A stretch of DNA of 64,000 nucleotides from Manihot esculenta (Eukaryota; Streptophyta; Magnoliopsida; Malpighiales; Euphorbiaceae). This document shows, one piece after another, positions 48,321 to 57,618 of the stretch. The stretch spans positions 33,196,158-33,260,157 of the forward strand of contig NC_035163.2 in NCBI RefSeq assembly GCF_001659605.2, in the 5' to 3' direction. The notes under the pieces were generated by a model. The model was given only the letters and a program-made list of their open reading frames with translations. It did no database searches and had not been told where the DNA came from. Position numbers and translations under genes: made by a program. Positions within the stretch are counted from its first letter, which is position 1; the number at the start of each line of letters is the position of its first letter.

Positions 48321-48341
48321 GCCACGTCTTCATGACTCATC
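48321..48341 (+). promoter_or_regulatory. ACGT and TGACTCA motifs in E6 LTR
   Basis: GCCACGTC and TGACTCAT lie 5 bp apart. The first has the ACGT core and the second the GCN4-like core bound by plant bZIP factors. The pair is kept in all E4, E5 and E6 LTRs (27818-27836, 35291-35309, 40050-40068, 42472-42490 and 55764-55784) and absent from the TATA-containing LTRs. Promoter function is inferred. Confidence 0.45.
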
Positions 48342-49348
48342 TGCAAGTGTTTTGAGCAGCTCATGCAGAAGTGTGCTCATTCACTAAGTTTTGAAGGGTT
48401 TGAAGCAAAAAGTGAGTTTGAGAGAGTTTGAGAGTGTGAGAAGAGGTGATCCGTTTTTCCCTTGTTCAGAGTGTTTAGTTTCTTGCTACAGGAAGTAAGT
48501 GATGCACTTGAATATGTGTATATGTTTCTGAGTTTATGGGGATAAAGGAAGGAGCTGCATGCTTAGGGTATTAATGGTAGTTTTAAAGCATTATGCATGG
48601 CTACATGTTTATGTGTTATGTTTGTTTTGTTGTTTGGGGTTATTAGCTAGTTTTGGACCCCTGTGATCATATACATGAGTATATGTATGTTGAGGAGATG
48701 AAGTTTGCATGGTTTGAGAAGTTGAAGGAAAGAAGGAGATGGTTTGCCGTTGAAACTGAGTTCTGGATGAACTCAGGTTCGGCAGCCGAAAGTTCATTCG
48801 GCCGCCGAACCTCTTGCATGGTAGCTTAGGCTGCCACAGCTTGCCCCCGAGTGTTTTGCATGTTCGGCTCTGTTGGGGGGATTCGGCCGCCGAAGGTGCC
48901 GCCGAAGGTGCTTGAGTTTCGTCTCTGGAGAGGACATTCGGCCGCCGAACCTGCCGCCGAAAGTGTCCTGTCCAGCTTTCTTTTGCATGCTTTGCATGGA
49001 TAGTTGAGTGAGGTTAAGGGGATTCTTGGGGAGTTTCAGAGAGGTATGTTTACGCTTGTTTGGTCCCTCATTTGAGTCCATCTGTATAGGTACAGACCAG
49101 AGGAACCAGAGAGAGCAGCAGTGAGTACTGCTCCAGAGGTTCAGAGCCTGCAGAGTCAGTCAGTCCAGATAGCCAGAGGTGAGTGGAACTAAACTTATGA
49201 CTTTTAATTGAACTACAAACTGCTTTTAGCATATCTCATGCATCATGTTTATGCCATAGGTTGCTTGCATTAGTATTCACGAATATGTTGCATTGCATCG
49301 TTATTTGGTGATGTGAGTGAATGCTGAATGATCCAATAGTCTCAGACA

Positions 49349-49462
49349 GGAAGTCCAGGAGCCTTTGACTACGCCCTGGCAGGTATAGTGAAGTCCAGGA
49401 GCCTTTGACTACGCCCTGGCAGGTATAGCAAAGTCCAGGAGCCTTTGACTACGCCCTGGCAA
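49349..49462 (+). repeat. Tandem array of ~38-bp units in E6 5' LTR
   Basis: Three near-identical units, each with AAGTCCAGGAGCCTTTGAC and TACGCCCTGGCA, are followed by one divergent unit near 49504-49538. The same array is at 56791-56906 in the 3' LTR. Confidence 0.8.
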
Positions 49463-50175
49463 TGGTAAGTACAGAGGTGTTATATACACATATACATATA
49501 TGACAGGAAGACCAGGTGCTCGATTCTACGCCCTGGCATAGAGTTACTGGGACTATGTGGTGACAGGTTTACTCTTGATGTGGCTTGTCTGTGATATGGT
49601 GCATTCCATGAGATCATATTTTACTGAGATGTTTTACTGTTCTACTCACTGGGCTATAGAGCTCATCCCACTCCCTTAACCCCAGTTTTGCAGGTTCAGA
49701 TTCAGTATTCAGTATTCAGTATTCAGTATTCAGTGTACAGTGTACAGGAAGGGACAGTCCAGCAGAGTACAGAAAAAGTAAAGAGATATGTAATAGCGTA
49801 GAGTGGACATGTAATATTAAAGAGATGTAATAGTTGTTGCTTGACCTAGTGATGTATGTGTTGTACATGATCTGTATATATATATATGTTTTCCTGCATG
49901 TGAAAACCAGGCTTAACAGGTATGAGTTACCCATCTAGAGCAAGCTCTAGTCAGGGATACAGAGTACAGAGTACATGAGTACAGAGTATAGAGATAGTGC
50001 ATGCACAGGTTAAGCCTTGGTTCAGAAAAGAGTTTTATTTTCACAGAAAATGTATGATCATGTATGAGTGTTACAGGTACACAGAGAGTATAGTAGGCTT
50101 GCTACGGGTTCTGGCGGCCTTAAGCCGACCTGAATCCTAGCGCCGGTGACGGTCCTTTTTGGGGTCGTTACAGAT

Positions 50176-50193
50176 TGGTATCAGAGCCCTAGG
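50176..50193 (+). other. Primer-binding site of E6, tRNA-iMet
   Basis: TGGTATCAGAGCCCTAGG begins 3 nt after the LTR. The first 13 bases are complementary to the 3' end of plant initiator tRNA-Met. The same site serves E1, E2, E3, E4 and E5, with changes only in the last bases. Confidence 0.85.
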
Positions 50194-50392
50194 TTCACAT
50201 GATCGGACCTATAGAGACAGTGTTGGGCTCAGATAGGTTAGAAGTGGTCAAGCACAATAGGAAATCATGTCCACTAGGATAGGGTCTTGAGTCCTATCTG
50301 CTATGATATGCCATGAGTGTTGTATGTGTATGATTGATATGTGATGTTTATGTGCTAAAGTGATACGTTATATGTTGTGTTTCCAGAGTAAG

Positions 50393-53300
50393 ATGCGAGG
50401 AACTCGTCGATCAGCTCGATTGACTGGAGTCCCACCAGAGAATGAGAGACCAGCTGCTCGTCCTCCTGCATTGCCAAGGGCAAGGTATCAGAGATCTAGC
50501 AGGGAAGGTACGTCAATAGACCCTAGAAGGTCTGTCGACGAGAGTAGAAGAGGAACAGTTAGGGGAGGAAGATCAGAGGAAAGGAGGGAAGCTATGGAGA
50601 TTGATCAGTCTAGAGATGACAGCATGGGTATAGGCAGTTTTGAGGAAGGTATGGGAGAGTCACAGGGAGGTGCTCAGGCCTCAGGTTTTGGCTATCCATC
50701 CTTGTTTCAGGAGCAAGAGTATCCGAGGGAGGGGATGTCGGAGTACTCTCGATTTGACCCATATCCTACATACATGCCATATATGCCATATCCTCACTAT
50801 TACCCATCATATCCACCATATCCTATGTATCCATTTTCCCCTATACATCCAAGTGCAGCACACCTAGAGCCAAATGAACCAAATGAACCAGTACTACCAC
50901 CAGAATCAGTAGCCCCTGTTGTTGACAGACATGAACCTAGCTCATCTGGAGGTAAAGTCCAAATGACGGAGTACTTGAAATTGGATGCTCCTAAATACAA
51001 TACGGGAGATGATCCATTTGATTACCTCAGAGCAGTTCGGTTGATCACCAGTGAATTGGGAGCAGATGATAGGAGAGCCATTGAGATGGCAGGTTTCACA
51101 ATAAAGTACAGGAAAGCCAGAGAATGGTTTAAGAATTATGTGGAGCCTAGAATGGACAGCATGTCATGGGGAGAGTTCGCCAATGAGTTTGCAGGGTGGG
51201 CTTTTCCTGACAGCTCCAGGGAGATGAAAGTCATAGAGTTTGAACAGCTGAGACAGACAGACGAGATGAGTGTTGATGAATTCACAGATAAGTTCCTGGA
51301 TTTGCTTCAGTACGTGGGTCAAGCCTATGATACTGATCAGAAGAAAGCAAGGAGATATACTATGAGATTGCATCCCAGGTATGCTTCCTTGATTCTTCCA
51401 GAAGAAAAGGAGAGTTTCCATACGATAGTAGATGCAGCCAGGAAAATGGAAGCTAGTGCCAATATTCAGAAACAGTCAAAGGCACAGGCTTCGGGTTCTA
51501 AGGCCCCCAGTTCAGGTTTTACAGGTAATAAGAGATGGGATAGAGCGAGAGGAACAAGGAAAGGGTTCTGGAGTAAAGTCAAGTCAGGTCTGGGAATAGG
51601 TAGTGGCTCAAGCTCTGGCACAGCTCCAGTCTGCAGACGATGCGGAAAACCACATGGAGGAGTTTGTCGGTTGGGATCTACAGCTTGTTTTCGATGTGGA
51701 CAGGAAGGGCATATTGCTCGGGATTGTCCGCAGATGACTTTTGCACCATCCCAGCAGATGAGTTCAGGCAGTGTGGTACAGCCAGTTGTACGGCCAGCAG
51801 CTCCAGTCATGCCTCAGACTAGTGGCAGAGGTAGAGGGAGAGGGGTAGCCTCTACTTCAGCAGCAGGTTCCCGAGGTGGAAATCCGGTAGCCCCAGCACG
51901 GATTTTCACAGTGACACAAGAGGAGGCTAACACGTCGAACACAGTGGTGTCAGGTAATCTCATCATTGGGTGTTCTGATGTGTATGCTTTGATGGACCCC
52001 GGTGCTTCTCATTCCTTTATTGCTTCGAGAGCCATAGAGCGATTGGGTTTGATCAGTTCTGAGTTAGAGTATCCTCTCTGGGTCAGTGGACCTAGATGTG
52101 ACCCATCAGTGGCAGTGTCAGTCTGTCGTTTCAGTCCAGTATTCATAGAGGGTAGATGCCTTCCAGCTGACCTTGTGGTTCTAGACTTGATAGATTTTGA
52201 TGTCATTCTAGGGATGGATTGGCTATCTGCATATAGTGCTACGTTGGACTGTCGAGAGAAGCTAGTGAGTCTCAGAGATCAGGATGGGTCAGAGTGTGTC
52301 TTCAGAGGAGACAGGAGAGGTACACCCAGAGGTATGATTTCAGCCCTTCAGGCTCGTCGTTTGCTTAGGAGGGGTTGTCAGGGGTTTCTAGCTCATGTGA
52401 GAGAGCTAGATAGTCAGGTTAGGGAACCAGCCACAGTACCAGTAGTCCGAGAGTTTCTCGATGTGTTCCCAGACGACTTGCCAGGACTACCACCTGATAG
52501 GGAGATAGGGTTTGAAATTGAATTACTGCCAGGTACCAGACCTATCTCTATTCCTCCCTACAGGATGGCGCCAGCTGAATTAACAGAGTTGAAAGAACAG
52601 TTGCAGGACTTGGTAGATAAGGGTTTCATCCGCCCTAGTACCTCACCTTGGGGTGCTCTAGTGCTCTTTGTCAGAAAGAAGGATGGATCCTTTAGACTTT
52701 GTATCGACTACAGACAGTTGAACAAGGTCACTATCAAGAACAGGTATCCCTTACCTAGGATTGATGATCTATTTGACCAGCTAGCTGGAGCAGGTTGTTT
52801 CTCGAAAATAGATCTGAGATCTGGGTATCATCAGTTGAGAGTCAGAGAGGCAGATGTGCCTAAGACAGCTTTCCGGACCAGGTATGGGCATTATGAGTTC
52901 TTAGTGATGCCGTTCGGGTTGACTAACGCCCCTGCAGCATTTATGAATCTCATGAACAGGGTATTCAGTGAGTTTCTGGATCACTTTGTCATTGTGTTTA
53001 TCGATGATATCTTAGTGTATTCCAGAAATGCAGAGGAGCATGCTCAGCATCTGAGGATCATTTTACAGACACTGAGAGAGCATGGTTTATATGCCAAGTT
53101 CTCGAAGTGTGAGTTTTGGTTACGGAGCATTGCCTTCTTGGGACATGTGGTATCAGCAGAGGGTATTGAGGTAGACCCCAAGAAGATAGAGGCTGTCGCT
53201 AACTGGTCCAGACCCACGACAGTGACTGAGATTAAAAGCTTTCTGGGACTGGCAGGTTACTACAGGAGGTTCGTTCAGAACTTCTCAAAGATAGCAGCTC

Positions 53301-55339
53301 CTATGACCAAATTGACTCAGAAGAACCAGAAATTTATCTGGTCAGACCAGTGTGAAGAGAGCTTTGAGGAGCTCAAAAGGAGATTGACAACAGCACCAGT
53401 GTTAGCTCTGCCTGTTAGTAATAAAGAGTTCACAGTGTTCTGTGATGCATCTCGAGTGGGATTGGGTTGTGTATTGATGCAGAGTGATAGAGTAATAGCT
53501 TATGCTTCTAGACAGTTGAAGAAGCACGAGTTGACTTACCCTACCCATGACCTAGAGATGGCAGCAGTTATCTTTGCACTTAAGATGTGGCGGCATTACC
53601 TCTACGGAGTTAAATGCGAGATCTTCACTGATCATAAGAGTTTACAGTACATCTTAAGTCAAAGAGAGCTGAATTTGAGGCAGAGAAGGTGGGTTGAATT
53701 GCTCAGTGATTATGATTGTAAGATCCAGTATCATCCGGGTAAGGCGAATGTTGTCGCAGACGCCCTAAGCCGGAAGTCACTAGGCAGTTTATCCCATATA
53801 GCAACAGAGCGGAGACCAGTTGTGATGGAGCTTTATAAGCTCTTTGACGAGGGCTTACAGCTAGAGTTGTCTGGTACAGGTGCGTTGATAGCACAGATGA
53901 GAGTGACACCTGTGTTTCTGGAACAGATAGCTCAGAGACAGCATGAGGACGCTGAGTTGATGAAAATTGCCAGGACTGTTCAGTCAGGCAATAATGCCGA
54001 GTTCAGATTTGACAGCAAAGGGATCCTTCGCTATGGGAGTCGACTTTGTGTACCAGATAGGGGCAGTGTGAAGGAAGACATTATGAGGGAAGCTCATAAT
54101 GCGAGGTATAGTGTTCACCCAGGAGCCACCAAGATGTATCAGGATCTAAAAAGGGTCTATTGGTGGCCAGCCATGAAGAAAGAAGTGGCGCAGTACGTGA
54201 CAGCCTGTGAGGTTTGTCAGAGGGTGAAATTAGAGCATCAGAAACCAGCAGGACTGCTTAACCCATTATCGATTCCAGAGTGGAAATGGGAGAACATAGC
54301 CATGGATTTTATAGTGGGTTTACCAGTAGCGTCCAACAGGATAGACTCGATATGGGTGATTGTGGACAGACTCACGAAATCTGCTCATTTTCTTCCAGTA
54401 CGGAGTAACTATTCTGTGGATAAGTTGGCACAGGTCTATCTGGATGAGATAGTGAGATTACATGGAGTTCCAGTGTCTATAGTTTCAGACAGAGGACCTC
54501 AGTTTACCTCCCTCTTTTGGCGGAGTCTGCAAAGTGCGATGGGCACGAGATTGGATTTTAGTACTGCTTTCCACCCACAGACTGATGGACAGTCAGAAAG
54601 GACCATCCAGACCATAGAGGATATGCTTCGCCTATGTGTGTTAGACTTTGGCGGTTCTTGGAGGCAGCATCTACCTTTGGTGGAGTTTTCCTACAATAAC
54701 AGTCATCATGCTAGCATTGGGATGGCTCCTTATGAAGCATTATATGGGAGGAAATGCAGATCCCCTGTTTGCTGGGAAGAGGTAGGAGAGAAGGCTCTTG
54801 CAGGGCCAGAGTTAGTAGACATTACCAGTAGAATGGTGCCCATGATCAGAGAGAGAATCAGAACAGCTCAGAGTAGACAGAAAAGTTATGCAGACGTTCG
54901 TAGAAAGCAGTTAGAATTTCAAGAGGGTAATTGGGTATTGCTGAAAGTGTCTCCAATGAAAGGAGTGGTTCGTTTTGGGAAGAAAGGTAAATTAGCCCCA
55001 CGGTACATTGGACCCTTTGAGGTGTTGCAGAGGATCGGAAATGTGTCGTATAAGCTGGATTTACCTGCTTCTATGGAGAGGATTCACCCGGTATTTCATG
55101 TTTCTATGCTACGACAGTTTGTGTCAGATCCGAATCAGGTTCTGAGTGAGCCTGAGGTGGAGATTCATACAGATCTTACCTATATAGAGCAGCCAGTGCG
55201 GATTCTGGACACGCAGATCAGACAGCTAAGGAACAAGGAGATTCCGATGGTGAAGGTTTTGTGGAACCACCATAATCTAGAAGAGTGCACGTGGGAGACG
55301 CGGGAGTCTATGCTCCAGCAGTATCCATATTTGTTTTAA
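50393..55339 (+). CDS. gag-pol: Intact Gag-Pol polyprotein of Tekay chromovirus E6
   Basis: A single frame of 1648 codons makes particle protein and all replication enzymes. The start is the ATG encoding [10 protein letters not shown], conserved at this point in all copies; earlier in-frame codons (GTG 50360, ATG 50372) lie before the predicted splice acceptor. Gag has an Arg/Ser-rich N-terminus, a Pro/Tyr linker, a capsid around residues 195-350 and zinc motifs from 414, with knuckle [14 protein letters not shown] at 432-445. Protease has DPGASHSF with Asp535. RT has Asp807 and FIDD with Asp871-Asp872. RNase H has Asp1018 and Asp1123 (VADALSR). Integrase has its HHCC finger (His1235, Cys1272, Cys1275) and the triad Asp1305, Asp1366, Glu1402 with the expected 35-residue spacing. 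A chromodomain forms the last ~60 residues and probably targets heterochromatin. No stop or shift is seen. Gag and Pol share a frame, so their ratio must be set by processing, RNA choice or decay. Confidence 0.96.
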   Translation: MRGTRRSARLTGVPPENERPAARPPALPRARYQRSSREGTSIDPRRSVDESRRGTVRGGRSEERREAMEIDQSRDDSMGIGSFEEGMGESQGGAQASGFGYPSLFQEQEYPREGMSEYSRFDPYPTYMPYMPYPHYYPSYPPYPMYPFSPIHPSAAHLEPNEPNEPVLPPESVAPVVDRHEPSSSGGKVQMTEYLKLDAPKYNTGDDPFDYLRAVRLITSELGADDRRAIEMAGFTIKYRKAREWFKNYVEPRMDSMSWGEFANEFAGWAFPDSSREMKVIEFEQLRQTDEMSVDEFTDKFLDLLQYVGQAYDTDQKKARRYTMRLHPRYASLILPEEKESFHTIVDAARKMEASANIQKQSKAQASGSKAPSSGFTGNKRWDRARGTRKGFWSKVKSGLGIGSGSSSGTAPVCRRCGKPHGGVCRLGSTACFRCGQEGHIARDCPQMTFAPSQQMSSGSVVQPVVRPAAPVMPQTSGRGRGRGVASTSAAGSRGGNPVAPARIFTVTQEEANTSNTVVSGNLIIGCSDVYALMDPGASHSFIASRAIERLGLISSELEYPLWVSGPRCDPSVAVSVCRFSPVFIEGRCLPADLVVLDLIDFDVILGMDWLSAYSATLDCREKLVSLRDQDGSECVFRGDRRGTPRGMISALQARRLLRRGCQGFLAHVRELDSQVREPATVPVVREFLDVFPDDLPGLPPDREIGFEIELLPGTRPISIPPYRMAPAELTELKEQLQDLVDKGFIRPSTSPWGALVLFVRKKDGSFRLCIDYRQLNKVTIKNRYPLPRIDDLFDQLAGAGCFSKIDLRSGYHQLRVREADVPKTAFRTRYGHYEFLVMPFGLTNAPAAFMNLMNRVFSEFLDHFVIVFIDDILVYSRNAEEHAQHLRIILQTLREHGLYAKFSKCEFWLRSIAFLGHVVSAEGIEVDPKKIEAVANWSRPTTVTEIKSFLGLAGYYRRFVQNFSKIAAPMTKLTQKNQKFIWSDQCEESFEELKRRLTTAPVLALPVSNKEFTVFCDASRVGLGCVLMQSDRVIAYASRQLKKHELTYPTHDLEMAAVIFALKMWRHYLYGVKCEIFTDHKSLQYILSQRELNLRQRRWVELLSDYDCKIQYHPGKANVVADALSRKSLGSLSHIATERRPVVMELYKLFDEGLQLELSGTGALIAQMRVTPVFLEQIAQRQHEDAELMKIARTVQSGNNAEFRFDSKGILRYGSRLCVPDRGSVKEDIMREAHNARYSVHPGATKMYQDLKRVYWWPAMKKEVAQYVTACEVCQRVKLEHQKPAGLLNPLSIPEWKWENIAMDFIVGLPVASNRIDSIWVIVDRLTKSAHFLPVRSNYSVDKLAQVYLDEIVRLHGVPVSIVSDRGPQFTSLFWRSLQSAMGTRLDFSTAFHPQTDGQSERTIQTIEDMLRLCVLDFGGSWRQHLPLVEFSYNNSHHASIGMAPYEALYGRKCRSPVCWEEVGEKALAGPELVDITSRMVPMIRERIRTAQSRQKSYADVRRKQLEFQEGNWVLLKVSPMKGVVRFGKKGKLAPRYIGPFEVLQRIGNVSYKLDLPASMERIHPVFHVSMLRQFVSDPNQVLSEPEVEIHTDLTYIEQPVRILDTQIRQLRNKEIPMVKVLWNHHNLEECTWETRESMLQQYPYLF

Positions 55340-55376
55340 GGTTAGTTTCCTCCTTGTGTTTTGTTTTGTGTTTTAG

Positions 55377-55413
55377 GAACATCCGAGGACGAATGTTCTT
55401 AAGGAGGGGAGAA
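55377..55413 (+). other. Stem-loop and polypurine tract of E6
   Basis: Arms GAACATCCG and CGAATGTTC (one mismatch) enclose AGGA at 55377-55398. The tract TTAAGGAGGGGAGAA ends at 55413, directly before the 3' LTR. It lies 37 nt after the gag-pol stop. Confidence 0.8.
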
Positions 55414-57618
55414 TGTAATACCCGGCTAGAATCCGGCACCGGAATTCCTATTATCTGGCGGAATCCGGGGTGTTGGGATTCTATCTAAGGGTAGGAGTTA
55501 TGTGTTACTAAGGATTATGATGTGTTTGAATGTTTTTAAGATAAATGGAACTAAGTTATGAGTTGAAATGACCTAAGGCAGAGGAGCCAAGTTCGGCCGC
55601 CGAAAGTAAGTTCGGCCGCCGAAAGTGTTTGGCTTCCGAAGGGAAGTTCGGGCCCCGAATGTTGCATGGTCTTGCATGTCATTGGGCAGCCGACGATGAG
55701 TTGGCCAGCCAAGCTGAGTCATGGCTTTTGACAGATGTTGGCCTCAGATTCTTGCCATGAATTAGCCACGTCTTCATGACTCATCTGCAAGTGTTTTGAG
55801 CAGCTCATGCAGAAGTGTGCTCATTCACTAAGTTTTGAAGGGTTTGAAGCAAAAAGTGAGTTTGAGAGAGTTTGAGAGTGTGAGAAGAGGTGATCCGTTT
55901 TTCCCTTGTTCAGAGTGTTTAGTTTCTTGCTACAGGAAGTAAGTGATGCACTTGAACATGTGTATATGTTTCTGAGTTTATGGGGATAAAGGAAGGAGCT
56001 GCATGCTTAGGGTATTAATGGTAGTTTTAAAGCATTATGCATGGCTACATGTTTATGTGTTATGTTTGTTTTGTTGTTTGGGGTTATTAGCTAGTTTTGG
56101 ACCCCTGTGATCATATACATGAGTATATGTATGTTGAGGAGATGAAGTTTGCATGGTTTGAGAAGTTGAAGGAAAGAAGGAGATGGTTTGCCGTTGAAAC
56201 TGAGTTCTGGATGAACTCAGGTTCGGCAGCCGAAAGTTCATTCGGCCGCCGAACCTCTTGCATGGTAGCTTAGGCTGCCACAGCTTGCCCCCGAGTGTTT
56301 TGCATGTTCGGCTCTGTTGGGGGGATTCGGCCGCCGAAGGTGCCGCCGAAGGTGCTTGAGTTTCGTCTCTGGAGAGGACATTCGGCCGCCGAACCTGCCG
56401 CCGAAAGTGTCCTGTCCAGCTTTCTTTTGCATGCTTTGCATGGATAGTTGAGTGAGGTTAAGGGGATTCTTGGGGAGTTTCAGAGAGGTATGTTTACGCT
56501 TGTTTGGTCCCTCATTTGAGTCCATCTGTATAGGTACAGACCAGAGGAACCAGAGAGAGCAGCAGTGAGTACTGCTCCAGAGGTTCAGAGCCTGCAGAGT
56601 CAGTCAGTCCAGATAGCCAGAGGTGAGTGGAACTAAACTTATGACTTTTAATTGAACTACAAACTGCTTTTAGCATATCTCATGCATCATGTTTATGCCA
56701 TAGGTTGCTTGCATTAGTATTCACGAATATGTTGCATTGCATCGTTATTTGGTGATGTGAGTGAATGCTGAATGATCCAATAGTCTCAGACAGGAAGTCC
56801 AGGAGCCTTTGACTACGCCCTGGCAGGTATAGTGAAGTCCAGGAGCCTTTGACTACGCCCTGGCAGGTATAGCAAAGTCCAGGAGCCTTTGACTACGCCC
56901 TGGCAATGGTAAGTACAGAGGTGTTATATACACATATACATATATGACAGGAAGACCAGGTGCTCGATTCTACGCCCTGGCATAGAGTTACTGGGACTAT
57001 GTAGTGACAGGTTTACTCTTGATGTGGCTTGTCTGTGATATGGTGCATTCCATGAGATCATATTTTACTGAGATGTTTTACTGTTCTACTCACTGGGCTA
57101 TAGAGCTCATCCCACTCCCTTAACCCCAGTTTTGCAGGTTCAGATTCAGTATTCAGTATTCAGTATTCAGTATTCAGTGTACAGTGTACAGGAAGGGACA
57201 GTCCAGCAGAGTACAGAAAAAGTAAAGAGATATGTAATAGCGTAGAGTGGACATGTAATATTAAAGAGATGTAATAGTTGTTGCTTGACCTAGTGATGTA
57301 TGTGTTGTACATGATCTGTATATATATATATATGTTTTCCTGCATGTGAAAACCAGGCTTAACAGGTATGAGTTACCCATCTAGAGCAAGCTCTAGTCAG
57401 GGATACAGAGTACAGAGTACATGAGTACAGAGTACAGAGATAGTGCATGCACAGGTTAAGCCTTGGTTCAGAAAAGAGTTTTATTTTCACAGAAAATGTA
57501 TGATCATGTATGAGTGTTACAGGTACACAGAGAGTATAGTAGGCTTGCTACGGGTTCTGGCGGCCTTAAGCCGACCTGAATCCTAGCGCCGGTGACGGTC
57601 CTTTTTGGGGTCGTTACA
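55414..57618 (+). mobile_element. 3' LTR of E6
   Basis: It is 2205 bp and nearly identical to 47970-50172. Its GCCACGTC/TGACTCAT block is at 55764-55784, the tandem array at 56791-56906, and a TATATA run near 57320-57332 is one AT longer than in the 5' copy. Confidence 0.93.

Larger units (their letters stand above)
47970..50172 (+). mobile_element. 5' LTR of E6
   Basis: It begins TGTAATACCCGGC and ends GGGGTCGTTACA. Inverted-repeat clusters lie at 48147-48200 and 48778-48965. The block GCCACGTC plus TGACTCAT is at 48321-48340, where TATA-type LTRs have their TATA box. The tandem array is at 49349-49462. Simple repeats TTCAGTA (49700-49730) and TATATA (49874-49886) follow. The U5 block with GGCGGCCTTAAGCCG is near 50112-50126. 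Confidence 0.93.
48495..50386 (+). other. Predicted leader introns of E6
   Basis: Donor 1 (GAA|GTAAGT, 48494/48495) pairs with acceptor 1 (CTGTATAG ending 49089). Donor 2 (AG|GTGAGT, 49178/49179) pairs with acceptor 2 (TTTTGCAG ending 49693, with CTCCCTTAACCCC upstream). A further acceptor, GTGTTTCCAG, ends at 50386, 6 nt before the gag ATG at 50393; it could pair with any of these donors or with AG|GTATGAG near 49919. Joining to it would remove the primer-binding site from the mRNA. Confidence 0.5.
47970..57618 (+). mobile_element. E6: intact, probably recent Tekay chromovirus
   Basis: The 9649-bp element has LTRs 47970-50172 and 55414-57618, primer site, one open gag-pol, stem-loop and polypurine tract. 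The target duplication GAAGT is at 47965-47969 and 57619-57623, inside E1 gag-pol. I counted three substitutions and one AT-repeat length change between the LTRs. Nothing essential appears to be missing, so it is the best candidate for an autonomous element and a helper for E3 and E5. Confidence 0.95.

Noticed and set aside
49349..49462. Satellite DNA or a CRISPR-like array
   Set aside because: There are three to four imperfect head-to-tail units confined to LTRs, with no spacers of equal size. This is ordinary LTR-internal tandem repetition in a eukaryotic genome.
50173..50200. tRNA gene or pseudogene at the LTR edges (TGGTATCAGAGC)
   Set aside because: Only the 13-18 nt complementary to a tRNA 3' end are present, in the correct place for a primer-binding site; there is no cloverleaf.
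50360..50392. Upstream extension of the E6 gag-pol start (GTG 50360 or ATG 50372)
   Set aside because: The first is not an ATG, and both lie before the predicted acceptor. The ATG encoding MRGT is the one conserved in position in E1-E6.
57504..57618. Continuation of the E1 gag frame into the E6 LTR
   Set aside because: The E6 boundary at 57618 is fixed by the GAAGT duplication, so these ~30 residues are read-through of foreign sequence.
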